A stretch of DNA of 64,000 nucleotides, from NCBI GenBank assembly GCA_014804795.1, contig JAAUZC010000012.1, forward strand, positions 131,076 through 195,075. Reading direction: 5' to 3'. The DNA is from Lachnospiraceae bacterium. Its GTDB lineage: Bacteria; Bacillota; Clostridia; Lachnospirales; Lachnospiraceae. Of the stretch, positions 22,305 through 31,988 are shown in pieces; position 1 is the stretch's first letter; the number at the start of each line of letters is the position of its first letter. Both the position numbers and the translations under genes were made by a program. The notes beneath the pieces were generated by a model that was given only the letters and a program-made list of their open reading frames with translations, did no database searches and was not told the origin of the DNA.

Positions 22305-24824
22305 ATGGAATTATTTAAGCTATTTGGAACAATTGCAGTTAAAAATACGGAAGCAAATAGTGCGATTGATGAAACAACTGATAAAGCACAATCTTTCTCC
22401 CAGAAATTATCAGAAAAGTTTACGGATATAGGGGCAAAGGCCACGAGCATGGGAACTAAGATGAGTGTTGGGCTTACAGCACCAATTATGCTTATCGGGT
22501 CAAAGGCTATCCAGACTACAGCAGATTTTGAAGCGGCAATGTCAGAAGTCGGTGCTATTTCAGGCGCGACAGGGGATGATCTGGCAGCATTGGAAAGTAA
22601 GGCCAGACAGATGGGGGAAACCACTAAATTTTCCGCGTCTGAATCAGCGGAAGCATTAAAGTATATGGCGATGGCCGGATGGAAAACAGAAGACATGTTA
22701 GATGGCCTTGAAGGGGTGCTCGATCTGGCAGCAGCGTCAGGCGCCGATCTTGGTACTACATCTGATATTGTGACGGATGCACTGACGGCCATGGGGTATA
22801 GTGCGGGTGATGCCGGGCGGCTTGCTGATGTAATGGCCGCGGCTTCTTCCAATGCAAATACAAATGTGGAGCTGATGGGCGAGACATTCAAATATGCCGG
22901 TACTATGGCGGGGACCATGGGTTACAGCATGGAAGATGCAGCCCTTGCGATTGGCCTGATGGCAAACAGTGGAATAAAAGGCAGCATGGCAGGAACATCC
23001 CTCAATGCAATCATATCAAGGCTTGCGACAAATACAAATGGAGCCACAGAATGTATCAATGAGCTGGGAGTGGAATTTTACAATGCAGATGGAAGTGCAA
23101 GAAACTTCGGTGATGTGATATCAGAACTCAGGGAAGCGACGAAAGGGTTGACTACTGAGCAAAAAGCGGAAATAGCATCCACTATAGCAGGGGAAGAGGC
23201 CAAGAAAGGTTTACTGGCAATTTTGAATGCATCCGCAGAGGACTATGATAAATTGAGCACGGCTATAAATAGCAGTTCAGGTTCAGCGAAAGAAATGGCG
23301 GATATGATGAACGATAATTTATCGGGGCAGCTGACACTGCTTAAATCACAACTGGAGGGACTGGCAATTCAATTTATAACACTTATTCTGCCTTATCTGA
23401 AACAGGGGGTAGAATGGCTTTCTAAAGTATGTGAGTGGATATCCGGGCTGGATGATGGAACTAAAAAGATGATCATTACGGTGGCAGCAGTACTTGCAGC
23501 GGCCGGACCAATACTGATTTTTGTCGGGAAAATAGCTACTGGTATCGGTTCTGTGATCAGTATCGGGAGTAAACTGATAGGGGGCATTACCACCCTGATA
23601 CCGGTTATCAGCTCTATCAGCGCGCCGGTTGCACTTGTCATAGCGGGGATTGCGGCACTTGTTGCAATAGGTGTTGCCCTGTATAAAAATTGGGACACAA
23701 TCAAAGAAAAGGCTGGAGAGTTAAAAGAAAAAGTAGTCAGTAAAGTGACCGAGATGAAAGAAAAGGCTGGAGAAAAATTTACACAGTTAAAGGAAAAGGG
23801 AGAAGAAAAGATAAATAGCCTGAGAGAAAATACGGTTTCCAAACTGAATGAAATGAAAGAAAATGCTTCTGAAAAAATATCGGAGATGAAGGATCGTGTT
23901 GTGACGGGTTTTCAGAATATGAAAGAAGAAGGAGCGGAAAAGTTCCGTGACCTGAAAGAAAAATGGTCGTCTAAATTTACAGAAGCAAGAGAGAAGATTG
24001 TCGGGGAAGCAGTACAGTTAAAGGAAAAAGCCGGAGAAAAGATAGGAGAATTTAAAAGTGCTGCAGTTGAGAAAATAGAGAGTTTCAGAGAGGGAGCTGT
24101 CAATAAATTCCGGGCATTTGGAGTGGATGCAAAAAATGTTCTGGAAAACGTGTGCAAAAGCGGTGTGTCGGGATTCCAGGGAATCCGGGAAAAGGGACTT
24201 GAGGCAGTCGGTAAACTGAAAACGGATGCCATTTCGTATTTTCAGGAAATGGGGAACACGGTGGCTGACAAGTTCGGGAAAGTGGCGGAAAATATAGGGA
24301 AAGTATTTGGGGATGCCAGGGATGCAGTATCTAAGATCGTATCTGACATCAAAAGCTTTTTTAAATTTGAGTGGAAACTTCCGGATATCAAGCTGCCGCA
24401 CTTTAATATTAAATGGGATTCCAGCGGGATGTTAGGAAAACTTGCAGACACTATAGGCCTTCCTGGCTTACCAAAGCTGGATGTTGACTGGTATAAGAGA
24501 GCAATGGACAGTCCCCTTATCATGGACAAACCGACAGCATTTGGAATAAATCGAGCGGGACAGGTCATGGCGGGGGGTGAAGCCGGAAGTGAAGTGGTGA
24601 GCGGTACACAGACCCTGATGAATATGATATCTGCAGCAGTATCGGAGAATAATAATCAGATGCTGGAACTGCTGAACAGACTGTATGAGCTGCTGAGTTC
24701 GTACCTTCCGGCGATTGCGAGCAGGCAGCTTGTGCTTGATTCCGGTGCGTTGGTAGGCGAACTGGCAGGGCCTATGAGCGAGGAGCTTGCGAGGGATACC
24801 TATATGAGAGGAAGGAGGAACTGA
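22305..24824 (+). CDS. tape measure protein
   Basis: 839 residues; ATG after AAAGGGG. The N-terminal TP901-type domain includes SKAIQTTADFEAAMSEVGAI and KFSASESAEALKYMAMAGWK. Hydrophobic membrane-like stretches lie at about residues 385-465. Residues about 465-620 are a run of 11- to 22-residue amphipathic repeats of the type K-E-K-A-G-E-K-x-x-x-L. The short C-terminal region resembles lysis or peptidase-docking tails. It sets tail length, so a tail of about 120 nm is expected at the usual ratio. Placement after the G/GT chaperones confirms the call. Confidence 0.9.
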   Translation: MELFKLFGTIAVKNTEANSAIDETTDKAQSFSQKLSEKFTDIGAKATSMGTKMSVGLTAPIMLIGSKAIQTTADFEAAMSEVGAISGATGDDLAALESKARQMGETTKFSASESAEALKYMAMAGWKTEDMLDGLEGVLDLAAASGADLGTTSDIVTDALTAMGYSAGDAGRLADVMAAASSNANTNVELMGETFKYAGTMAGTMGYSMEDAALAIGLMANSGIKGSMAGTSLNAIISRLATNTNGATECINELGVEFYNADGSARNFGDVISELREATKGLTTEQKAEIASTIAGEEAKKGLLAILNASAEDYDKLSTAINSSSGSAKEMADMMNDNLSGQLTLLKSQLEGLAIQFITLILPYLKQGVEWLSKVCEWISGLDDGTKKMIITVAAVLAAAGPILIFVGKIATGIGSVISIGSKLIGGITTLIPVISSISAPVALVIAGIAALVAIGVALYKNWDTIKEKAGELKEKVVSKVTEMKEKAGEKFTQLKEKGEEKINSLRENTVSKLNEMKENASEKISEMKDRVVTGFQNMKEEGAEKFRDLKEKWSSKFTEAREKIVGEAVQLKEKAGEKIGEFKSAAVEKIESFREGAVNKFRAFGVDAKNVLENVCKSGVSGFQGIREKGLEAVGKLKTDAISYFQEMGNTVADKFGKVAENIGKVFGDARDAVSKIVSDIKSFFKFEWKLPDIKLPHFNIKWDSSGMLGKLADTIGLPGLPKLDVDWYKRAMDSPLIMDKPTAFGINRAGQVMAGGEAGSEVVSGTQTLMNMISAAVSENNNQMLELLNRLYELLSSYLPAIASRQLVLDSGALVGELAGPMSEELARDTYMRGRRN

Positions 24825-24826
24825 TA

Positions 24827-25453
24827 GTGCAGGGGGCAATATTTGGTGATAAAAGGTCAAAGGAAGACTATAACGCCATTATGAATTATGCCCGGGTAAC
24901 GCCGCCGGCAATAAAAGAAAATTATGTGGATATTGCTGGCGGGAATTCTTCGATTGACCTGACAGAAGCAGTGGGCGGTGTGGCGTTTGAGGATGGTAAG
25001 ATCGATTTTAAATTTACTTTGTTTGATACCGAAAGTAAGGAACGGATGAAAAATGACCTGCATGGAAAGCGGGTGGATATCATCCTGGAAAGGGAACCGG
25101 AATTTTATCACACAGGGCGAATATCTGTTGCCAGTGAGAAACAGGCAGGAAGCATTTGGGAATTATGTATGAATGCAAGGGTGAGCCCTTATAAGGTGGA
25201 AAAGCACCTGACAGTCCATGCGGAAGAGGTGCAAACTGCAAAAGAGATCATCATATGCAATGAAAGAATGCCGGCCATGCCGAAAATTACAGTTAAAGGA
25301 AACATCCGTATTAGTTACGAGGGTATTGGTTTTGCACTGGAAACAGGAATATATGAAATACCGGAGATTACTTTTCGGGGTGGAATCAACAGGCTGAAGG
25401 TATCAGGAAATGGAAATATCCGGATAGAGTATAGAAAGGGGCGGCTTATTTGA
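24827..25453 (+). CDS. distal tail protein (Dit-like)
   Basis: 208 residues; GTG 24827 with GGAAGGAGG upstream. N-terminal text AIFGDKRSKEDYNAIM and the FTLFDTESKERMKNDLHGK segment match the siphovirus distal tail/YomH-like family that forms the hub under the tail tube. It is overlapped by the next gene (TTGA), consistent with baseplate assembly order. Confidence 0.75.
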   Translation: MQGAIFGDKRSKEDYNAIMNYARVTPPAIKENYVDIAGGNSSIDLTEAVGGVAFEDGKIDFKFTLFDTESKERMKNDLHGKRVDIILEREPEFYHTGRISVASEKQAGSIWELCMNARVSPYKVEKHLTVHAEEVQTAKEIIICNERMPAMPKITVKGNIRISYEGIGFALETGIYEIPEITFRGGINRLKVSGNGNIRIEYRKGRLI

Positions 25454-27066
25454 TCATCATTAAAAACGGGGACAGACAAATTTATCATCCACAAAACCCT
25501 AACTTAGTACTGGTAAATCCGAGACTTACACTGGAGGATAATGGAGCAGGAAGCCTTACATTTAAAATTTATGACAGTAATCTGAATTATAATACGATCA
25601 AAAAGCTGTATCCGCTCATATCAGTGATCAGAGATGGTGAGATACTATTTAAGGGAAGGATAATCTCGGATAAGAAAGACTTTTACAATGGAAAAACAGT
25701 AGAGGCAGAGGGAAAGCTTGCTTTTTTTAATGATTCCTACATGGAACCATTTTCTTTTTCCGGAAGCCCTGCGGAGCTGTTTAGGATGATTATAGAAAAT
25801 CATAATTCACAGGTGACGGAGTGGCAGCAGTTCAAAGTCGGAATAGTGACAGTGGTCGATTCTAATGACTATATAGTGAGAAGCAGTGAAAATGTCCTGA
25901 ATTCCTGGAACGCCTTAAAAGATAAATGTTTTAAATCTTCCCTGGGCGGACATGTCAGGGTACGGTATGAGGATGATGGGGACTATATTGACTGGCTTTC
26001 TGATTACGATACTGTTTCAAAGCAGAGCATTGAATTTGCCAAGAATATGATAGATATGTCTTCTGAAAGGGATGCAACAGAGACCTATACAGCGATCAGG
26101 CCGATAGGTGCTGAAGTGGAAGGTACAAAGATTGACATTTCTTCTGTAAACAATGGAAAGACTTATATCATTAATAAGGAAAAGGCCGCGGAATATGGCA
26201 TCATTTATGCACCGGAAAGTGAATCTACATGGGAAGATGTGACACTGCCGGAGAATCTCTTGAAAAAGGCGGAAGAGAAGCTGTACGGGTCTTTTATCAC
26301 GATGAAAGAGACCTATGAGATAAAGGCGGTAGATCTGAACCTGACGGATCCGGATATTGAAGCGCTGAATATCTGTGAGTATGTGCCGGTGGTAAGCAGG
26401 CCGCATGGGATAAATGGGAAATATCTGCTTAGTAAGGCACAGATCTGCATCACGGAACCGCAGAATTCGATGTTTTATCTGGGGTCCAGCAAGCGGGTAT
26501 TAAGCGATGTGAATATGGTAGGCAGTATGCCTGCAGCGGTTCCCAAAAATATCAGTTCCTTTGAAAACGATGCAGGATATATATCGGAAGAAAAGACAGA
26601 AAAACTTCTTGAAGATTATTCCAAGACAGAGCAGGTTGAAAAGATTGTAAATCAGGCGGTATCACAGATTCCCAGTGGCGCAGATGGACTGTCTGCCTAT
26701 GAAATAGCGGTAAATAATGGTTTTACAGGAAATGAAAACGAGTGGCTGGAATCGCTGAAAGGCATGAATGGGGAAGACGGCGCAGATGGTCAGGATGGAA
26801 GTGATGGAAAAACACCTACTATTGGTGAAAATGGGAACTGGTTTATTGGTAATGAAGATACCGGAATGCCATCCCGCGGTGAAAAAGGAGAAAAGGGAGA
26901 TAAAGGAAATCCGGGAAGTTCAGGCGGCGGGGATTCCTCTTCCGGAATGTTTGCGTTTGAGATCAGGGAAGATGGGCACTTGTGGGTGATATCTGATTCT
27001 AAGACAAGGGCGCAAAATTTTTATATCAATGATTACGGACATTTGATTTATGTTTTGGAGGAGTAG
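25450..27066 (+). CDS. tail-associated (Tal-like) protein with collagen-like region
   Basis: 538 residues; the TTG start overlaps the Dit stop. The first 380 residues resemble the gp44-like tail hub/Siphovirus ReqiPepy6 Gp37 family (IIKNGDRQIYHPQNPNLVLV, VDSNDYIVRSSENVLNSWN). About residues 440-500 are collagen-like Gly-x-y repeats, GEDGADGQDGSDGK and GEKGEKGDKGNPG, followed by a short fibre-like tail (FYINDYGHLIYV). The collagen region probably forms a trimeric stalk for host contact. Confidence 0.78.
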   Translation: MIIIKNGDRQIYHPQNPNLVLVNPRLTLEDNGAGSLTFKIYDSNLNYNTIKKLYPLISVIRDGEILFKGRIISDKKDFYNGKTVEAEGKLAFFNDSYMEPFSFSGSPAELFRMIIENHNSQVTEWQQFKVGIVTVVDSNDYIVRSSENVLNSWNALKDKCFKSSLGGHVRVRYEDDGDYIDWLSDYDTVSKQSIEFAKNMIDMSSERDATETYTAIRPIGAEVEGTKIDISSVNNGKTYIINKEKAAEYGIIYAPESESTWEDVTLPENLLKKAEEKLYGSFITMKETYEIKAVDLNLTDPDIEALNICEYVPVVSRPHGINGKYLLSKAQICITEPQNSMFYLGSSKRVLSDVNMVGSMPAAVPKNISSFENDAGYISEEKTEKLLEDYSKTEQVEKIVNQAVSQIPSGADGLSAYEIAVNNGFTGNENEWLESLKGMNGEDGADGQDGSDGKTPTIGENGNWFIGNEDTGMPSRGEKGEKGDKGNPGSSGGGDSSSGMFAFEIREDGHLWVISDSKTRAQNFYINDYGHLIYVLEE

Positions 27067-27069
27067 CAG

Positions 27070-27729
27070 ATGGCAGAGGCAGATTTAGGGAAAGTAAAAT
27101 TGACAGACGCAGAACTGTCTGAAAAAATCATAGAGGTAAACGGTGGTGTAAAACTGGGAAAGGACGCAGACGGGAACCCTGGATATGTGGTGAAGGATGA
27201 TGAAACAGGTGCAGATACAGTGATCCCTTTTAGCAGTGGAGGCGGTAGTGCAGGAGAATTGCCAATAGAGAGTTTTATCTGCTTTGCCGGAACGGAAATT
27301 GTTTGTACAGGTGGCAGTTCATCATATTGTAAAATATCACATTTATTTGACGCACCAATAGAAATTTCAAAAATGAATCAAATAAAAACGATATCAAATA
27401 TGAATTGGATGAGTATTAGCAGCTATGATACATCAGGTTTGGTAAGAAGAGCTGCTATTTTTTTATATGTAGAAGATGATAGTGGGGGTATAAAAAGAAT
27501 TCAAAATACATCTGAATATTTGACGCAATCAACTAACACCGCAACAATCAATTTAACCGGAAAAGAAATAATTATTCCGTTAAGTCTGATCGTTAATTAT
27601 AAGAATCTGCTTGGGATAGGGTGTGAATTTTATCAACATCCAGGGTCAGGATCAGCTAAATGGTTTAAATCAAGACTGGGAAATGATGGAGCACCAAATG
27701 CATCAATGATGAAATGTGTAATAAGCTGA
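27070..27729 (+). CDS. tail fibre-like protein (219 aa)
   Basis: The N-terminal 70 residues (GKVKLTDAELSEKIIEVNGG) are followed by a Gly/Ser linker and a beta-rich domain without recognised homologues. From about 27,290 the DNA becomes clearly A+T-richer than the preceding genes, suggesting the C-terminal domain was exchanged. It is probably part of the receptor-binding apparatus, by position. Confidence 0.6.
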   Translation: MAEADLGKVKLTDAELSEKIIEVNGGVKLGKDADGNPGYVVKDDETGADTVIPFSSGGGSAGELPIESFICFAGTEIVCTGGSSSYCKISHLFDAPIEISKMNQIKTISNMNWMSISSYDTSGLVRRAAIFLYVEDDSGGIKRIQNTSEYLTQSTNTATINLTGKEIIIPLSLIVNYKNLLGIGCEFYQHPGSGSAKWFKSRLGNDGAPNASMMKCVIS

Positions 27730-27803
27730 TGGAGAATATTGTGGTTAAGATGAGTCAGGATTTAAAAATATATAAGAACGGAGAAATAGTATGGCACAAA
27801 TAA
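27729..27803 (+). CDS. possible coupled small protein (24 aa)
   Basis: ATG overlaps the preceding TGA (TGATG), and the frame ends just inside the next gene. It reads MENIVVKMSQDLKIYKNGEI and ends VWHK. Such a short product may only keep ribosomes on the mRNA. No family is known. Confidence 0.25.
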   Translation: MENIVVKMSQDLKIYKNGEIVWHK

Positions 27804-28591
27804 AGTTATTATTGGAAAAACAGTTACTGACAATTCAGAATCAGGAGATCATTTCTTCCGGTGACAGCAATTTTGATTCCTGTAAATTTACTTTTGATGA
27901 GTCATGGGACGGATTCACGAAAACAGGCGTATTTTATCAGGATAAGGCTAATGTGCAGTATGCAGTATTGGGAAAGGATGATACTTGTGTGATACCTGCA
28001 GCGGCAATGGCAAGGGCAGGGCGGATGTATATAGGAGTATTTGGCATAAAAGATACGGCTGTAGTGACATCCACCTTGGAATTTATTGATATAAAAGAGG
28101 GGGCTATTTCAGGCGATAATGTATCAACAGAACCGACAGATGATGTTTTCCTTGCCATAGTTGCCCAATATCAACGTATTGCTGACCTGATGTATAAGTA
28201 TGAAACGACTGCAGCGCAGTTCAACGCCACAATGGCAGAGCAGAACAGTATTCTGGAAACATTAAATGCCTTTGATGTGGAGGAAATCAGCCGGAAGCTG
28301 GATCTGATAGAAGACCGGATGATCAATTATACAAATCTGGCAAAAGAAATACAAGAACGTGAGATCATTATCAGGGATGTTCCGGTGAAATTTGTGAATA
28401 AAGTCTGCAGGATAGAAAATGACGCCATTACAGTTGATTCTCTGTGTGACGTCTATTTTGATGAATACTCTTTTGAGATTGCATCAAATGCACTTATTAT
28501 GCCGGTATCGTATGATGGGTACATAGAACTGACCAGTTCCATTGACATCGCAGATGAATTAACCGCTAACATACTTGTCAGGAGGAATTAA
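27791..28591 (+). CDS. baseplate/upper tail fibre protein (266 aa)
   Basis: An N-terminal beta-sandwich-like region (FDSCKFTFDESWDGFTK, YAVLGKDDTCVIPAAAMA) is typical of phage BppU-like baseplate proteins. A helical coiled segment follows (about residues 130-200), then a small C-terminal beta domain. It lies between fibre genes and probably anchors receptor-binding modules to the tail tip. Confidence 0.65.
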   Translation: MAQIKLLLEKQLLTIQNQEIISSGDSNFDSCKFTFDESWDGFTKTGVFYQDKANVQYAVLGKDDTCVIPAAAMARAGRMYIGVFGIKDTAVVTSTLEFIDIKEGAISGDNVSTEPTDDVFLAIVAQYQRIADLMYKYETTAAQFNATMAEQNSILETLNAFDVEEISRKLDLIEDRMINYTNLAKEIQEREIIIRDVPVKFVNKVCRIENDAITVDSLCDVYFDEYSFEIASNALIMPVSYDGYIELTSSIDIADELTANILVRRN

Positions 28592-28593
28592 AC

Positions 28594-29988
28594 ATGTTGG
28601 GAAAAACAAATATAACCGCATTATCAGAAAGTGCGACTGTAACGGAAATTGAAGACTATAAATGGATACAGATACAAACAGGTATTTATTCTGACTTTAA
28701 AAAAGTGATATATCAAAACGGGTATCTGGCTGCTATCACGGCAGATGGGATAATCGCATATACAACAGATGGTGAAGTATGGCAGACTCATGTATTGGAA
28801 TATGAAGACTGCAAATTGAATGACATCGACTGGGATGGCAGCAGGTTTATACTTGTGGGAAGCCATAAGGGGATAAATCCTTTTGGGGATGGGACAGGTG
28901 AGCTGGTACAGAGAGGGCTGATTGTAGTTACATCAAATTTTGATACTTATGAGGTGAAAGATGTTGAAAGTACTACAGGTTATGCGAGAGAATATTTTCT
29001 GGTCTATCCAACGAATGGAAAATATATTGTTATCGCAAGTGTTAATACAGCACCCGGTTCGAGTTATAACATAAAAACATATGAGTATCTTGGGAATCTG
29101 GAAGAAAAATGGGATTCAGAAAAACAGAAAAGCTTTTTTACACATTCTATGGCAAAGAATTCGAAAGATATTATTGTGTTTCATGAAGAGAACTATGTAG
29201 GGGGGAGCAGTTATTATATCGAAAGAATAAACGGCAGCGATGGAGAGGTATATAGCTATACCAATGTTAAAGTTTCAGAAAGTACAAAAGCTTTTGAATG
29301 CAAAGATGAATTATATGCCATGCTTTTTAATGGCAAGTATAGTCTTTATAAGCTCACAAACTCGGATGAATGTATGCTGATGAGCAGTGAGAAGAATTTT
29401 GCATTCGTAGATGGTGTTTATTTTGATAACTGTCAGATATTCATCAATAGTCATGAAATGCTGGTAGTTAAAAAAGGGGAGCTCATTTCAGATAAGACTG
29501 TAGATGATCTGATAGAGATAGCTCCGGAACTGACAATGAATTGTATCACGAAAGCATTTGGCCAGCTTTACATATTTGGAAATCATGGTGTGATTTTAAA
29601 ATCAAGTGTGGAAACAAACAACGAGGAGGCAATAACAGTTCAGGCATTATCGGCCAAGAAGGCACTTTTAGAAGCAAAGGAATATACAGATGAGCGATAT
29701 ACAGATTTTATCAATTTAGTGGGTACAATGAAGCCGTTCACTAAGGATGTGGATGTTAATCTAAATGGAACAAATGATGTTAGAGTATTAGATTTAGATG
29801 GCACAGAAGAATGCGGGTGGTATACAGAAGATAGTATTAAATTTATAACGGCTATTGCAATAGGTCGTGGAGCAGAACTTTCTTCTCCAACAATTGCTAA
29901 ATTTCCTAATGATAATTTTCCGGGTATATACATATTTTCTCCAAAAAATTTAACTGGTCCTTGCAAAATACGTATTCATATTGAGTAA
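28594..29988 (+). CDS. beta-propeller-like tail protein, putative receptor-binding
   Basis: 464 residues; AGGAGGAATT before ATG. Repeated segments such as DGIIAYTTDGEVWQTHVLEY and DWDGSRFILVGS resemble sialidase/BNR-type propeller blades over about residues 25-330. A trimerisation-like helix (SAKKALLEAKEYTDERYTDF) and a beta tip follow. The C-terminal 100 codons are A+T-rich, like the fibre gene upstream. It is likely the adhesin; the substrate is unknown. Confidence 0.6.
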   Translation: MLGKTNITALSESATVTEIEDYKWIQIQTGIYSDFKKVIYQNGYLAAITADGIIAYTTDGEVWQTHVLEYEDCKLNDIDWDGSRFILVGSHKGINPFGDGTGELVQRGLIVVTSNFDTYEVKDVESTTGYAREYFLVYPTNGKYIVIASVNTAPGSSYNIKTYEYLGNLEEKWDSEKQKSFFTHSMAKNSKDIIVFHEENYVGGSSYYIERINGSDGEVYSYTNVKVSESTKAFECKDELYAMLFNGKYSLYKLTNSDECMLMSSEKNFAFVDGVYFDNCQIFINSHEMLVVKKGELISDKTVDDLIEIAPELTMNCITKAFGQLYIFGNHGVILKSSVETNNEEAITVQALSAKKALLEAKEYTDERYTDFINLVGTMKPFTKDVDVNLNGTNDVRVLDLDGTEECGWYTEDSIKFITAIAIGRGAELSSPTIAKFPNDNFPGIYIFSPKNLTGPCKIRIHIE

Positions 29989-30009
29989 CAGCATATGTAA
30001 TGAAAATAG

Positions 30010-30044
30010 GTCAGGTGCTTATTCGCATCTGGCTTTTATTTTTT
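30010..30044 (+). terminator. intrinsic terminator after tail genes
   Basis: GTCAGGTGC (30010-30018) pairs with GCATCTGGC (30025-30033) with two G-T pairs, followed by TTTTATTTTTT. It separates the tail from the lysis genes. Confidence 0.75.
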
Positions 30045-30074
30045 AAGAAATTTCAAGAAAGGAGGAAGAGGAGC

Positions 30075-30521
30075 ATGAAACTGGGCGAGATCATAACAGG
30101 CGGTGGCGGCGTATTGATCATGATGCTGACACTCATCCAGATAACGCCACTCAAAATCAACCCGTGGTCAGCCATAGCGAAGGCGTTCGGGCGTGCAGTT
30201 AATGCAGATGTGCTGAAGGAGTTGGAAGCCGTGAAGGCAGGGCAGAAAGAGGCTGCGGAAAAACTGGATGCCCATATAGAAATGGATGACGAGCGGACAA
30301 CGGACGGGCACAGGACGAAGATCCTGCATTTCAACAATGAGCTGCTCCGGAACATCGACCACACCGAGGAAGAGTTTACGGAAGTTCTTGCTGATATCGA
30401 CGAATACGAACGGTACTGCAGGGATCACCCGAATTACAAGAACAACCGGGCGGTCCATGCGATCGCCAACATCAAAAGGGTGTACGATGAACGACTTGAG
30501 AAGCGGGACTTCCTGCAGTAG
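30075..30521 (+). CDS. membrane-anchored lysis-module protein (148 aa)
   Basis: ATG 30075 with AAAGGAGGAAGAGGAGC upstream. One N-terminal membrane span (GGGGVLIMMLTLIQITPL) is followed by a charged helical domain (residues 40-148). Position directly before the holin indicates a lysis accessory role, as in many Lachnospiraceae prophages. No enzymatic motif is present. Confidence 0.7.
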   Translation: MKLGEIITGGGGVLIMMLTLIQITPLKINPWSAIAKAFGRAVNADVLKELEAVKAGQKEAAEKLDAHIEMDDERTTDGHRTKILHFNNELLRNIDHTEEEFTEVLADIDEYERYCRDHPNYKNNRAVHAIANIKRVYDERLEKRDFLQ

Positions 30522-30563
30522 GGAAATGTAAGATTACATGGAAAAGAAAGAGAGGATTAAAAA

Positions 30564-30887
30564 ATGAATATGGAACTTATTATGCAGTATATCGCTTATG
30601 CGCTTATGGCAGTAGGTGTATTGGCCTTTGCAGTATCGGTGATCGTGCAGGTGATCAAGGAACTGCCGGGATTGCAGAAGATCCCGACCAGCGTAGTGGC
30701 GCTGGCAGTATCGGTGATCCTGTGCCCGCTGGCAGTCATCATCGCCTGCCAGTACTTTAAGATAGTGATAGTCTGGTATTATGTGTTTGCATCGTTTATC
30801 GCGGCCTTTATTGTTTATCTGGTAGCGACTGGGGGATGGGAACGAATTAAGGAGATCTGGAATAGAACAAAGTATATGGATAAATGA
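30564..30887 (+). CDS. phage holin
   Basis: 107 residues with three predicted membrane spans (about residues 5-30, 43-63, 67-90) and a positively charged C-terminal tail. It forms the membrane lesion that times lysis and releases the endolysin. Two terminators lie between it and the endolysin gene. Confidence 0.8.
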   Translation: MNMELIMQYIAYALMAVGVLAFAVSVIVQVIKELPGLQKIPTSVVALAVSVILCPLAVIIACQYFKIVIVWYYVFASFIAAFIVYLVATGGWERIKEIWNRTKYMDK

Positions 30888-30891
30888 TCAG

Positions 30892-30911
30892 GGTGCTTCG
30901 GCACCATTTTT
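30892..30911 (+). terminator. intrinsic terminator after holin (first of tandem pair)
   Basis: GGTGC-TTCG-GCACC (30892-30905) with a stable UUCG-type loop, followed by ATTTTTA. Confidence 0.7.
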
Positions 30912-30925
30912 ATACCAGAAACCCG

Positions 30926-30951
30926 GAGGGCGGATAACCGTCCTCTTTTTT
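30926..30951 (+). terminator. intrinsic terminator before endolysin (second of tandem pair)
   Basis: GAGGGCGG (30926-30933) pairs with CCGTCCTC (30938-30945) around ATAA, followed by TTTTTT. With its neighbour it should make endolysin expression depend on readthrough. Confidence 0.8.
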
Positions 30952-30976
30952 ACCAGGAAGGGAGAAATGAAAAATC

Positions 30977-31747
30977 ATGATTGGAATTAACGCAGGACAT
31001 ACAAAGAGTGGTGCCGGATATGGCGCAGTAGGAATTATCAAGGAATCAGAGCACACAAGAAAAGTGGCGGAAGCGCTGAAAAAGTATCTGGAAGCAGCAG
31101 GTGCAAAAATTAAAGATTGCACTATCGATTCGGCAAAGTCTCAGAACGAATATCTGGCAAAGGTAGTAGAGCTGGCCAACGGCCAGGAACTGGAATGGTT
31201 CATCAGTATTCACTTTAACGCCGGTGGCGGCCGTGGAGTGGAAATATATACATATGAGGGCAGGCAGTATCAGGATGCGATCGAGGTCTGCGAGAACATC
31301 GCGGCGCTTGGATTTAAAAACCGCGGGGTAAAGAAAGGCTCAGGCCTCTATGTCATCCGTAAGACTAAAGCAAAAAGCATGCTGATCGAAGTATGCTTTG
31401 TTGATACAGATGACGCCAACAAGTATCTTGCTATCGGGGCAGATAAGATCGGGCAGGCGATCGCTGCAGCACTGGTACCTTACGTTGCCCCTGCCTCGCC
31501 TTCGGAGCCTGTTGTCACAGCACCGGTACAGCCTCAGAAGCAGAAATACGTTAAAGTGATCGTACCGAAGCTTAATGTGCGGAAAGCGCCGTCATGGGAT
31601 GATAGTGCTGTGGCCGGAACAGTAAAAAACAGGGAGGTCTTCACAGTGGTTGACACCATCAAGGTGGGCAATACACCTATGCACAAACTGAAGAGCGGAC
31701 TGTATATCACAGGGAGCTCCAAGTATGTAGAAACTTATGAGAAGTAA
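30977..31747 (+). CDS. endolysin, N-acetylmuramoyl-L-alanine amidase
   Basis: 256 residues. Amidase_3-type catalytic domain (residues 1-170) with His8 (NAGHTKSG), a Glu in KESEHTRK (23 or 25), His79 (SIHFNAG) and Glu138 (IEVCFVD) as zinc-site and catalytic residues. A Pro-rich linker (about 170-188) leads to a C-terminal SH3-like cell-wall binding domain with VPKLNVRKAPSWDD. No signal peptide is present, consistent with holin-dependent release. It cleaves the bond between the stem peptide and muramic acid. Confidence 0.9.
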   Translation: MIGINAGHTKSGAGYGAVGIIKESEHTRKVAEALKKYLEAAGAKIKDCTIDSAKSQNEYLAKVVELANGQELEWFISIHFNAGGGRGVEIYTYEGRQYQDAIEVCENIAALGFKNRGVKKGSGLYVIRKTKAKSMLIEVCFVDTDDANKYLAIGADKIGQAIAAALVPYVAPASPSEPVVTAPVQPQKQKYVKVIVPKLNVRKAPSWDDSAVAGTVKNREVFTVVDTIKVGNTPMHKLKSGLYITGSSKYVETYEK

Positions 31748-31782
31748 GATGAAAGCTACGGAACACGTGTAAAAGTATAAGA

Positions 31783-31810
31783 AAAAGGGCGGTTGTCTAA
31801 CTGCCCTTTT
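31783..31810 (+). terminator. intrinsic terminator after endolysin
   Basis: AAAAGGGC (31783-31790) and GCCCTTTT (31803-31810) with an inner GTT/AAC pair. The A/T arms allow function in either direction. It marks the end of the phage late transcript. From here to 32080 no gene is seen; short frames in this stretch have no ribosome sites. Confidence 0.8.
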
Positions 31811-31988
31811 CCATATCACAACTCCTTTTGCCGAGGCCCCTCGGAAAGGATTAATTCTATTTTATACAATCTCTCCATTCCTGTCAATTCTTCAGTATAT
31901 ATCGACTATGCATACCTTGGAAACGCTTTCACCTGTTCTGCTAATATCACTAATCAACATCTTTTGTGCCAATTATCTTCTAATTGAC

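Noticed and set aside
21764-22918. 384-residue leftward frame across the tail chaperone and tape measure genes
   Set aside because: Runs antisense to conserved tail genes and through a strong terminator; no start signals.
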